Part shown: positions 25,903 to 34,518 of the stretch, one piece after another | How positions within the stretch are numbered: the first letter of the stretch is position 1 | Layout of the letters: each line of letters begins with the position of its first letter | Assembly (NCBI RefSeq): GCF_003287875.1 | Contig: NZ_QMKK01000056.1 | Location: 1-64,000, forward strand | DNA from: Martinezella tropici | Lineage (GTDB): Bacteria > Pseudomonadota > Alphaproteobacteria > Rhizobiales > Rhizobiaceae | Direction: 5' to 3' | DNA: 64,000 nucleotides | Translations under genes and position numbers: made by a program | Notes under the pieces: generated by a model | Databases searched by the model: none | Told to the model about the DNA's origin: nothing | What the model saw: the letters and a program-made list of their open reading frames with translations, nothing else

Positions 25903-27131
25903 TCCCTCACAATGATGGTGTCGCGGAGTCAGGAAGGGCCTGCTCCATAGCATCGCGGAGAGACGACCATGAAGCAGTATGCCGGCATCGATGTATCCTT
26001 GGAATACTCAAATGTGTGCGTAGTGGATGCGGATGGCCGCATTGTGCGTGAAGCAAAGATACTGAGCGAGCCCGAAGCGCTGATTGCCTGGTTTGGCGAG
26101 CACGGCGTTGCGATGGAACGGATCGGTCTTGAGGCAGGCCCTTTGTCGCAGTGGCTCCATGCCGGGATGGCAAGGGCGAGTCTGGCGGTCGAACTGATCG
26201 AGACGCGCCACGTGCGGGCGGCCTTCAAGACGATGCCGGTTAAGACCGACAAGAAGGATGCACGGGGCATTGCGCAGTTGATGCGGCTAAGGTGGTTCAG
26301 GCCGGTCCACTGCAAATCGCTTCCGGCCCAGGAGGTGCGTGTGCTGCTGACCGCACGCAAGCTCATCCAAGGAAAACTTCACGACATCGAGATGAGCATC
26401 CGTGGCATACTGCGCGGCTTCGGCCTCAAGGTAGGGCCGACCACGCGACGCACCTATGCAGCACGAATCCGCGAGCTGATTGAAGGCCATCCGACTTTGG
26501 AGGCGATTGCCGCATCGTTGTTGAAGGTGCGCGACGCACTTGCGGACTGTTTCGAACGAAGGCTCCGTGGTATGGCCCGTCAGGACGATAGTGCGCGGCG
26601 GCTCATGACGACTCCCGGGGTTGGCGTTCTGGTGGCGTTGACATTTGTGTCGGCCGTTGACGCTCCTGTGTCGGCCGTCGACGCGCCTGAGCGTTTCCGA
26701 TCATCCCGAGCGGTGGGGCCGCATTTCGGATTGACACCGAAGAAGTATCAATCGGGCGAGACCGACTACAGTGGTCGCATCTCGAAGATCGGCGATGTGG
26801 GTGTGCGAACCGCGCTCTACGAGGCGGCCAACGTCATCCTGACCCGGCCGGTCAAAGGCTCGGATCTTAAGACTTGGGCGCTGGCGGTCGCAAGACGGGC
26901 GGGACCCAGAAAAGCGCGCGTTGCACTGGCCCGCAAGCTGGCGGTGGTGTTGCACCGCATGCTCAGAGACGGAACCGACTTCATTCCTCGCAAGGCCACG
27001 CCAGCCATGGCCGGCTGAGGAGGAGGGTGAAAAGGATGTAACAAGACAAGCTTTCGGGCGGGCCATACCATCAGCCCCCCGAGCAAGGTCCCTTCGCCGG
27101 GACGATGGATGGGTTAGGCCGCAGTGAGGGA
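25903..27131 (+). mobile_element. IS110-family insertion sequence (approximate limits)
   Basis: The limits are set only by the subterminal inverted pair TCCCTCAC (25903-25910) and GTGAGGGA (27124-27131) flanking the transposase, which may be chance. IS110 elements lack conventional terminal repeats and make no clear target duplication, so the real ends need comparison with another copy. In this family a bridge RNA is encoded in the non-coding flank (left in the IS110 group, right in the IS1111 group). Confidence 0.5.
25969..27018 (+). CDS. IS110-family transposase (DEDD recombinase)
   Basis: 349 residues. The N-terminal RuvC-like DEDD domain shows GIDVS (D9), the Glu in IGLEAGP and the Asp pair in KTDKKDARGIAQ. 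The C-terminal transposase-20 domain has TTPGVGVLVALTF and KKYQSGETDYSGRISKIGD. The start has GGAGAG upstream. A seven-residue tandem repeat (VSAVDAP twice; 26647-26667 and 26668-26688) sits in a conserved region and differs at two silent sites. The reading frame is intact, so it may still be active. Confidence 0.9.
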   Translation: MKQYAGIDVSLEYSNVCVVDADGRIVREAKILSEPEALIAWFGEHGVAMERIGLEAGPLSQWLHAGMARASLAVELIETRHVRAAFKTMPVKTDKKDARGIAQLMRLRWFRPVHCKSLPAQEVRVLLTARKLIQGKLHDIEMSIRGILRGFGLKVGPTTRRTYAARIRELIEGHPTLEAIAASLLKVRDALADCFERRLRGMARQDDSARRLMTTPGVGVLVALTFVSAVDAPVSAVDAPERFRSSRAVGPHFGLTPKKYQSGETDYSGRISKIGDVGVRTALYEAANVILTRPVKGSDLKTWALAVARRAGPRKARVALARKLAVVLHRMLRDGTDFIPRKATPAMAG

Positions 27132-27636
27132 AGCAGCACTAGTCGACTGCGCGTCTCTAGATTGGCCAACCGCTCCTCAGCAGACCCCATACAGCAGCGA
27201 CCTTGCGTCGACTGCGGACAGAAGCAAGCACTCGGCGAGGGATTGAGCTCATAAGGGATTGACTCGGAAAGACCCTCATTCAGCACTTTGGACGGACTTC
27301 CCGAGTACCGGCTAGGGTGTCCGGCTTTTTGCGTGGCCATCGCGAGGCGCAGTTCGATGGGCGCTGTCGTGTTCTTTGGCGATGATCCCTTCGAGCTCGT
27401 GACCGCAGGCGATCGGGCTTGCCAAAGGTCGCGTCGAAACGAGATCTCAGGCCAGGCTGTATGAGACCAGTCAACGGCTGATCGGAGAGGCACCCGGCGA
27501 CCTCATGGAAACGCAAGCAGTCTTGCGCTAATACAATTATGTCTGAATGCACTTTACAATTGCGCTTGATGAGAATCACTATTGCACACTGACTGAAATT
27601 CGATTGAATTGAAGATATATTTAATTGGAGGAATGG
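27132..27636. other. Non-coding stretch upstream of the protease/STAND operon
   Basis: About 500 bp. It contains no supported gene. The last 100 bp are AT-rich and must hold the promoter of the operon that starts at 27637; I could not fix -35/-10 boxes. Confidence 0.4.
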
Positions 27637-28659
27637 GTGCGGTTCTCACAAACTCAGATCAATCTTCTGTATGACTCGATCCGGGCCGCATTTGTGCCTG
27701 ATGAACTGGAAATTTTGCTTTCTGTACGGTTTGGCGTCAGATACGGCGCAATTGTTGCTTCGAGTAAAACAGATGATTATCGCGTCTTCAAACTCGTAGA
27801 GCACTACAACGCCAAATACGAGATCGAACATCTGGTCGCCGCGGTCCGCGATGCGCGGCCGAGCGTCCCGGAGTTCACCGAACTGGCGGAGGCCGCGGGG
27901 CTGATCCAATTGCCAGCGTTTTCTGTGCTCCAGGCACTTGCCCGTCCCTTGCAGGGCGGCACGGTCGGCCAGGATCCAGGCGATTTTCGCCGTAAGCTCG
28001 CCGTGCGCGAGAATAGTCTGTGTCGCATCGTCATCGACAATAGACGTTTTGGGACGGGGATGTTGATCGGCGAAGACATCGTTTTGACCAATCACCATGT
28101 GATCGAAAAGGCTATTGCGGCTGATGGCGAGAGCCTGAACAATGTCGTTTGCGAGTTCGACCACCGTGAAACCGCCCAACGCGTGATGAGTCCTGTCATG
28201 CCGGTTCAAGCCACGCGGGTACTCGCTTCCAGTCCGTTTGCCGAAGCCGATCAGGCCGTTGAGCCTGCCAATACGGCGCCGGAGTTCCTTGACTATGCCG
28301 TCATCAGGCTCGCCAAAAGAATCGCTGACCAGCCGATCGTCGAATCTGGGGAACCGCGGGGAATGACCCGTCTTTTAGAGAATTCACCCGAGCTCATCGT
28401 AGACCAAGGCCTGTTGATCCTGCAGCATCCAAACGCCATGCCCATGCGCCTTGATCTTGGGTCGGTCACCTGGCGAAATCCTGTACGCATCCGCCACTCC
28501 GCTCACACCTTGCATGGCTCGTCGGGCGCTCCAATCTTCGATGCTGATCTCTCTCCGGTTGCTCTGCATCATGCCGGTTATGAAACATCTGCGGTAAATC
28601 AGGCGATCCCGATATCGCTGATCATTGCAGACGCTCGGGCCAAAGGAATATCGCTATGA
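27637..28659 (+). CDS. EAD1-like domain fused to a trypsin-like serine protease
   Basis: 340 residues. GGAGGA at 27627-27632 best supports GTG 27637, although TTG 27625 is in frame. Residues 1-90 form a helical domain resembling effector-associated domain 1 (LLYDSIRAAFVPDELEILLS, then KLVEHYNAKYEIEHLVAAV). Residues about 120-335 are a trypsin-like protease with H154 (TNHHVI), D219 (FLDYAVIRL) and S296 (HGSSGAPIF). No signal peptide, so it acts in the cytoplasm. It overlaps the next gene by ATGA. EAD domains recruit effectors to STAND NTPases, making this the likely effector of a three-gene conflict system. Confidence 0.75.
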   Translation: MRFSQTQINLLYDSIRAAFVPDELEILLSVRFGVRYGAIVASSKTDDYRVFKLVEHYNAKYEIEHLVAAVRDARPSVPEFTELAEAAGLIQLPAFSVLQALARPLQGGTVGQDPGDFRRKLAVRENSLCRIVIDNRRFGTGMLIGEDIVLTNHHVIEKAIAADGESLNNVVCEFDHRETAQRVMSPVMPVQATRVLASSPFAEADQAVEPANTAPEFLDYAVIRLAKRIADQPIVESGEPRGMTRLLENSPELIVDQGLLILQHPNAMPMRLDLGSVTWRNPVRIRHSAHTLHGSSGAPIFDADLSPVALHHAGYETSAVNQAIPISLIIADARAKGISL

Positions 28660-29705
28660 ATGTGACGCTCACCGTACCGGAAAGGGTTGCTCTTTTCGAG
28701 CTGTTCGATTCGTGTCCAGACAATGACACGATCGAAGAGGTGTTCTACACGATCCAGGTTTCGCTGCACGACATCACCGAGCCGAAGAAAAAGCCGCTGG
28801 TTATCCAGCGGTGCCTGACTTACCTCCAGGAAGATCACAAGAAATGTTGCGCGATTGCCAAAGAACTCTGCAAGCGATTTAGCCAAAACCCGAGCGTTGC
28901 AGCTGTCCAGCAGCTAATAGCGAGGCTCGAGCGTCCGATCCCCGCGACGTTGGCCGACGTCATCCTGATCGACATCAAGGTGATTATCGATCGCACCCAT
29001 CTGCGCGGCACCCTAGAAGACATTATCGTGCACGGCTTCCCTCGGCCCGTCATTGGCGTTTCCGGGCCGCGCAAGGCCGGCCGCACGCACTCATGGCACC
29101 TGATCCGGCACGTTGCCGACGAGAACGGCATTCAGCGCATCAAACTCGATCTGAAAGCCTGGATCGCCGAGGAGCAGACCCTTGAGAGCCTGGTCGACCG
29201 CATCGTCGAGAAAGCGCAGCTCACCGATTTTGCGGCAAAAAACTGTATTGGCGTAACGCCTGAAGTGAAAGGACAAAGGTACGCGACCGCTCTCGCCGAA
29301 GCTCTAGCAGAGCGTCCCCCAAGACAACGTCTCTGGCTCGTTTTTGACAGCGTCGATCAACGTGTGGATCCTGCAATCGGGCCATTCATCAAGGCGCTGT
29401 GCGAGGCCGCTTGTGACAACGTCTTCACCAACTGCACGATTTTCGTCCTTGGGTGGGGACCGGATTTTGAATTGAGCAATGCTTTCAAGCCGAGGATTGA
29501 ACAGCTTTCCGAGTTCCTACCGTTCGAATTGACCGCTGCCGCAGAAGCTATCAACAAGATCGGCAATCCTCCACTGAATGCTGCTGTCCTGCAACAACGC
29601 GTCGACCGCATTCATGCTGCTGCGCGCAGCAGCCTTTGGCCTGACAATGTTCCGGATATCGAAAGACTTCTTCTAGCATTGGGCGAGGAGGTTCGAATTC
29701 TATGA
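28656..29705 (+). CDS. STAND-like P-loop protein with degenerate Walker A, middle gene of the protease operon
   Basis: 349 residues. An all-helical N-terminal domain (about 1-95) precedes a P-loop-like region: GVSGPRKAGRTHS at 134-146 occupies the Walker A site, but Arg replaces the usual Lys. A Walker B-like RLWLVFDSVDQ is at 225-235. The fold therefore looks like a STAND/AAA NTPase that may bind nucleotide poorly. It overlaps both neighbours by four bases, so the three products are probably made in fixed ratio. I do not recognise a named family. It may be an adaptor between protease and sensor. Confidence 0.6.
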   Translation: MNVTLTVPERVALFELFDSCPDNDTIEEVFYTIQVSLHDITEPKKKPLVIQRCLTYLQEDHKKCCAIAKELCKRFSQNPSVAAVQQLIARLERPIPATLADVILIDIKVIIDRTHLRGTLEDIIVHGFPRPVIGVSGPRKAGRTHSWHLIRHVADENGIQRIKLDLKAWIAEEQTLESLVDRIVEKAQLTDFAAKNCIGVTPEVKGQRYATALAEALAERPPRQRLWLVFDSVDQRVDPAIGPFIKALCEAACDNVFTNCTIFVLGWGPDFELSNAFKPRIEQLSEFLPFELTAAAEAINKIGNPPLNAAVLQQRVDRIHAAARSSLWPDNVPDIERLLLALGEEVRIL

Positions 29706-32419
29706 CGGAGAACCCGGCACCTTCGCGATCGACGGCTCTTTCTCAAGTTCTCCAGCTCGGAAGCGAGGCTAAGGACATTCTTCTCGCCGCCGCCGTTAAG
29801 GAGCGGTGGCGGCTAGACGAACTTATCGACGACTGGTTCGAGCGCCATCCAGATGCGGACGGAGCATCTTTTCGGCTGGCGATGCATGCAGCCGCAGAGC
29901 TCGAACGTGCATCGTCTTCAGTAATCGATCGCAACGGGCAACCGGCCCGGGAACTGACAAGCGAATCCCGCCTGAATCTCCTGGAGACCGCAGGCGTGAA
30001 GCTTGTGCGCGCCCTGACGAAGACCGCGGGCGGGCCGAACACCTTGACGGAAACACTGTTTCACGCGCTTCTGAACTCCTTGCCAGTTGGTTCGCTGTCC
30101 AGCCCTCAGGAGTTGTTGGCATTACGCACGGCGGCGGCCTGGGCTCAGGCCGCCGGTGTCGAGTTGCCATTTACGGCTGCAGAAATCGAGCGCAAAGAGC
30201 GTATTGCTTCGTTCGAAGCCTATCTTGCTGGCCCAGACCTCGCCAAATTCGTCGGTCGCCGCAGCTTGCTGCGCGTCTTTGAAAACCTGTGGGATATGGC
30301 GGGCGATGTCCGTCCGTCGATCCTTCTTTCCGGGGCGGGTGGAATCGGCAAATCTCTCACGGTTGCAAAGTTTTTGCTCGACCGCCTGCGCGACCCGAAC
30401 CCTAGCCGTCGGCCGCTGGCTATCCTGCACTTTGACTTCGACCGTTTCGACCTTCAGGATGCGCGCTTGGGCACCTTTGTGACCGATGCGCTGCGGCAGG
30501 TCGGAAAATGGTGGCTGCCGCATCAGGCAAATATGTTGATGGATTTGGCCCGCATACCCGCAAGCTTTGCATTCGAAGGCGTCAGCTTGGCAATTCGAGG
30601 CGAGGAAGCCACACGCGATGACCAGAGAATTGTCGACGAGATGGTGCGTCACCTGCCGCATGATGAGACGCAGCCCCCGCTGATAGCCGTGTTCGCTGAT
30701 ACGTTCGAGAAGGTCGACAGCTACAACCCGACCGCAGCCCAGGGCTTGCGGGATTTTTGCGAAATGCTACGATTCTCAGGCGCCGACGTCTTCGAGATTT
30801 ACGCATCGCGTTCGTTTACCCGGCCCAGCGAGTTCGCCAACAAGTGGACCCGAAAGCCTGCCGCCCAACCGCGTCTTGGTAGACTGGGACAGCGGGAATC
30901 AATCCTGTACCTGAAACGGGCAGCAGCCGAACGAAATATTGCGATGGACGATGAAACTGCTCATCAGGCTCAAGTCGCGCTCCGTCGCATGCCGCTGCGT
31001 TTGCGCTTGGCTGTCGCGCTTATGGGTCACGACAGCAAGTCCTTCGACGCCAAAGCATGGCTGGAGCAATGCAGTAGCGAAGAGCTCGGGTCGGACGCGA
31101 TCTTGTACGAGCGCGTTCTCAACCGTCTTCGAGATCCCCTGAAGAAGCTTGCGAAGCCCGGTCTGCTCCTGCGTCGGCTCAGCGCGGAGCTGATTTCCGA
31201 AGTGCTGGCGGACGCTTGCGGATTGCCGAAGGGACTTGCCGCGGCCGAGGCGATCATGACTGAGGCCCGCAAAGACCAGGCACAACTCTTCTTCACCGAT
31301 CAGGGCGACCCAGACGCTCTCTGGCACATCGACTATGTGCGCAGCGAGATGCTAGACGATCTCGTGCGGGACATTGACCCGGAGGTCTTCCGAATGGTGC
31401 ACAGGTTGGCGGTCGAATACTATGCTCGCCGACCCGACACCGCTCTGTATCGGGCAGAGGAGCTTTATTCGCGTCTCCAGTTAGAGGAGGATGCGGAGGT
31501 ATTGGACCAGCGCTGGACGGCTGCGGCTGGACGACGGCTGCGAGGTGCCGTTGAGGAACTCCCCCTCGAAAGTGCTCGCTATGTTCGCACCAGGACGGCT
31601 GGCGGCGCTGTAGGATCGATCGAACGCGACGCCTCACGCTACGAGGAATTTCGCTTGGAGGCGCGGCGACGCTTGCAGTCTGGGAATGCAAACCTAGAGG
31701 ACATCCTCGAGCGAGCACAAGTGAAAAAGAGCGCCATCTCGCCGCTGGGCGATATCTATGTGCAGTCGCTGCTGGCAACTGGGCGAAGCGATGAGGCACT
31801 TGCCGGGGCGATCGAACTGCGGCAAAGCCGTGGCCGTGTTTCGTCAATCGTGAGACTTGGCGTCTATTCCACTGCCGCGGCCCTCCTTGAGGCCCGCGGT
31901 AACTATCATGTCGCAAGTGAGTTCTGGAGCCTGGCGGAGGTCGCCGCGGAGAACGCGCGCGCCGTCGATCAGGTTGCACCAGCCATCGGCGTCCTCAGGT
32001 CGCGCCGGCGGCGCGGTTCGCGGCCGCGGCAGGACGCAATCAAAAGAGCGACTGCTTTAGTCCTTCAAGCAGACACGGATCTTTTTGAGCGTCCGGTGAC
32101 CGCGCGTGAAGCGGTAGCGGAGCTCGCTGAACAGATTTTTGATATACCGCGGGACGGAATAGGTACGTTCCTGCTTCAGCTCGGTTCTTTTCTGATGGAC
32201 ACCGACCAGTTTTTCCTCAGCAGGCTTGATGAGACAGCAGGCCATCGGATTCGCCTTGCTGAATATCTGGCACCAGATGTTCCGGCGGATGGATCTGCGG
32301 CATCAATCAACAGGCGGGCCTCGAAGGCGCTGTATTCGCGCGAACCTGAGCTTGTCAGGCTTTTGATCGACGCGATGCGCCGTGAGGTCGACGCATCACT
32401 AAAGCTTACCGGCTCCTAG
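29702..32419 (+). CDS. Large STAND-type NTPase, putative sensor of the protease operon
   Basis: 905 residues. The N-terminal 180 residues are helical and of no recognised family. An NTPase core follows with KFVGRRSLLRVFENL leading into Walker A GAGGIGKS (211-218), Walker B LIAVFADTFEKVD (near 327-339) and a later sensor-like ASRSF. The C-terminal 400 residues are helical, possibly repeat-type, as in sensor arms of STAND proteins (AEELYSRLQ, SLLATGRSDEAL). Intact Walker motifs suggest it is the active NTPase. Overlaps the middle gene at ATGA and converges on the 32426-33496 gene, six bp apart. Ligand unknown. Confidence 0.72.
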   Translation: MTENPAPSRSTALSQVLQLGSEAKDILLAAAVKERWRLDELIDDWFERHPDADGASFRLAMHAAAELERASSSVIDRNGQPARELTSESRLNLLETAGVKLVRALTKTAGGPNTLTETLFHALLNSLPVGSLSSPQELLALRTAAAWAQAAGVELPFTAAEIERKERIASFEAYLAGPDLAKFVGRRSLLRVFENLWDMAGDVRPSILLSGAGGIGKSLTVAKFLLDRLRDPNPSRRPLAILHFDFDRFDLQDARLGTFVTDALRQVGKWWLPHQANMLMDLARIPASFAFEGVSLAIRGEEATRDDQRIVDEMVRHLPHDETQPPLIAVFADTFEKVDSYNPTAAQGLRDFCEMLRFSGADVFEIYASRSFTRPSEFANKWTRKPAAQPRLGRLGQRESILYLKRAAAERNIAMDDETAHQAQVALRRMPLRLRLAVALMGHDSKSFDAKAWLEQCSSEELGSDAILYERVLNRLRDPLKKLAKPGLLLRRLSAELISEVLADACGLPKGLAAAEAIMTEARKDQAQLFFTDQGDPDALWHIDYVRSEMLDDLVRDIDPEVFRMVHRLAVEYYARRPDTALYRAEELYSRLQLEEDAEVLDQRWTAAAGRRLRGAVEELPLESARYVRTRTAGGAVGSIERDASRYEEFRLEARRRLQSGNANLEDILERAQVKKSAISPLGDIYVQSLLATGRSDEALAGAIELRQSRGRVSSIVRLGVYSTAAALLEARGNYHVASEFWSLAEVAAENARAVDQVAPAIGVLRSRRRRGSRPRQDAIKRATALVLQADTDLFERPVTAREAVAELAEQIFDIPRDGIGTFLLQLGSFLMDTDQFFLSRLDETAGHRIRLAEYLAPDVPADGSAASINRRASKALYSREPELVRLLIDAMRREVDASLKLTGS

Positions 32420-32425
32420 TGCTAT

Positions 32426-33496
32426 TCAGTCGAGCTCGTCAAGGTCCGGCAACGATCTGGCCCGGTCAATTGACACAAGGTCGATCGCCTGGGAAAGCGG
32501 ATCGACATACTCCTGAAATGGCGACGATTTAGCCGGCATCCAGCCATCGTTCGCATATGCCTCATCAAGGGCAGCGATGATTCGCTTGGCATCCAGCTTC
32601 GTGAAGTCGGCGCTTTTCTGCACGGCCCGCTTAGCCTGGCGAAGAAGGATTTTCCCCTTTTCATCGTCGCCTTCGCCTTTGGCATCGAGCGCCTGTTCGA
32701 AGGGATCGCTGACGTAAGCGAACGCGCGATAATCGTCACGTTCGGCAACGCATTCGATACGCACCAGCATATAATCCTGCGGCTCCAGCGGCTTGAAAGA
32801 ACCCTCTTTGGTGTCAGCTTGGCGGATGCCCTCCGACGTGATCCAAAGCCGGTTTGCTTCGATCTTGCCCTCCTTTCCCTCGGAGAGCCAGATGTACCCG
32901 GATGCCAAAGGTGATGCTCCGTTACTGCCCGTGAAGGCGTTATGATAGTAGAGTTTCGAAACGGCCTTGCCGGCACCCAAGAGATCCTGAACACTCGACG
33001 CGATCGAACTGGCGATACCAGCCGCCATTGCAATCTGCGCTCCACCGAGCTTGCTGGCGAATTCGCTGACAACACCGGCGAACTTCAGAATCGTGTTATC
33101 GGACGCCATCGAAACCAGACCGCAGTCAAGGGAAATCGTACCTCCTCGGAATGGGAGCAAGGGTGTCATCGGATAATTGTACAGCAGCGACTTGCCAAGA
33201 TCGGTCTGCTGGATGTCAAGGCGGTTCTTGCCGGAAACGTTGGCAAACTCGATCGATGTGCCGCCATAGCTCATTTCCACCAATGAATACGTCAATGGAT
33301 AGCGTTCCGTGAACCAGCTTGACTTGTCGCGGAGAAACATTTCGACCAGCCAAAGGCGGATGTAGGTCTCTTCGCCGACTGCCTGGATCGTCACGTTATC
33401 ATTCGTCAAAATCTGGCTTGGATCCAGGCGAATCTGCGTATTGTGCTCCGCCTTCTGATGCAAGAAATCATTCAGCCATTTGAATAGTCCTGGCAT
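32426..33496 (-). CDS. Protein of unknown function with a central small-residue hydrophobic segment
   Basis: 356 residues, ATG with a strong GGGGAGGGA upstream. I do not recognise a family. The N-terminal half looks beta-rich; a stretch at about 135-175 is rich in Ala, Gly and Ser (GAQIAMAAGIASSIASSVQ) and could be a membrane-inserting helix; the C-terminal third is charged and helical. No signal peptide. It converges on the STAND gene with a 6-bp gap and is divergent, across 1 kb, from the lipoprotein/hydrolase pair. Its role and partners are unknown. Confidence 0.65.
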   Translation of the reverse strand: MPGLFKWLNDFLHQKAEHNTQIRLDPSQILTNDNVTIQAVGEETYIRLWLVEMFLRDKSSWFTERYPLTYSLVEMSYGGTSIEFANVSGKNRLDIQQTDLGKSLLYNYPMTPLLPFRGGTISLDCGLVSMASDNTILKFAGVVSEFASKLGGAQIAMAAGIASSIASSVQDLLGAGKAVSKLYYHNAFTGSNGASPLASGYIWLSEGKEGKIEANRLWITSEGIRQADTKEGSFKPLEPQDYMLVRIECVAERDDYRAFAYVSDPFEQALDAKGEGDDEKGKILLRQAKRAVQKSADFTKLDAKRIIAALDEAYANDGWMPAKSSPFQEYVDPLSQAIDLVSIDRARSLPDLDELD

Positions 33497-34508
33497 TCCA
33501 AATCCCTCCCCTGTTTTCCCGTGGCCAGCGCCCCGATTCAGACTGCAACCTCATTGATCGTCAGCATGCCATCTCATTGCGAACCGCGGTTGTTGCTCAC
33601 CGTCCCTCGCGCTTTTCACGTCAAACGTAGAAAGCAGGAGATTTGGAAGAACATTCAAGGATTGGGTTTCAACGGGCGTGATCGCGGCCGAAAGGCCGAC
33701 AAATCAACGCACGTCGTCGCCCGCGATGCACGAATTTGCCGGCTGCACGCTGCGACCGGTAGATTACAACATTATTGCATGCTGTACAGGTTATAGTAGC
33801 TCGCCTGTGGGGAACAACCAGAAATCGACGGTCCATAGGCCGGATGGGGCAGACCGCCGGCGCACTCGGCAAGAGTGGCCGTGGCAACCATCAACTCTAA
33901 AGATCCAGATGTTCATCCGTCGCCCGTGATCAGAATTAGTAGCACTTTAGTTCGCAGGCCTTCATATCAGCGTGGCGGCACAGCAACGGATAATTAGCTT
34001 GGGGGGCACTTATCGGGCAATTCAAACCAGTTCATCAAACAAAGATAGCCGTTTATTGCGGCAGGGCCTCGTTGCCATCCAGTCTTCGAACGCGCAGCGG
34101 GTGCGTTTTGACCGCTGAAGAGGGGATAGCGAAAGAGGGGAAGAAAATCTCAAGGCCGAGCTATTTATTCAGCACCTGCCGGCGAGCCCCGACGGCTCAG
34201 AGCCCAGAGACGACAATCACATCGCCACTTTCGCCCGTTGCCGACGACTGCGCTGCCAGGGCGCCAGGAGCCTTGCCGGTACATCCAATATTGGCAGCGT
34301 ACAGTCCTCGGACGCCGCTCGAGCTATCGCGCGGCCAAAACGTCGTTATCAAAGAGCTAAATACTTTAAGGGCTCATGCCATGCATCTTTTGTGTGTATA
34401 ACTGCGGATTAATATTGTGCACTCATCCGAATCGGTATGTTTCTAGTTCCACCTCCGTGGATTGTCCGTCGTGCCGGGGTTTTCCTGCAAAATTGCAATG
34501 AGAAAACA
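33497..34508. other. One-kilobase intergenic region
   Basis: Divergent spacer between the unknown-function gene and the lipoprotein operon. Short frames on both strands (33521-33796, 34072-34401) lack ribosome sites and family resemblance. No repeat or RNA gene recognised. It must contain promoters for both sides. Confidence 0.4.
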
Positions 34509-34518
34509 GAGGGACGGA

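Noticed and set aside
33497..34508. Small genes or RNAs in the 1-kb divergent gap
   Set aside because: Frames lack ribosome sites and no convincing hairpin-terminator or RNA family pattern was found.
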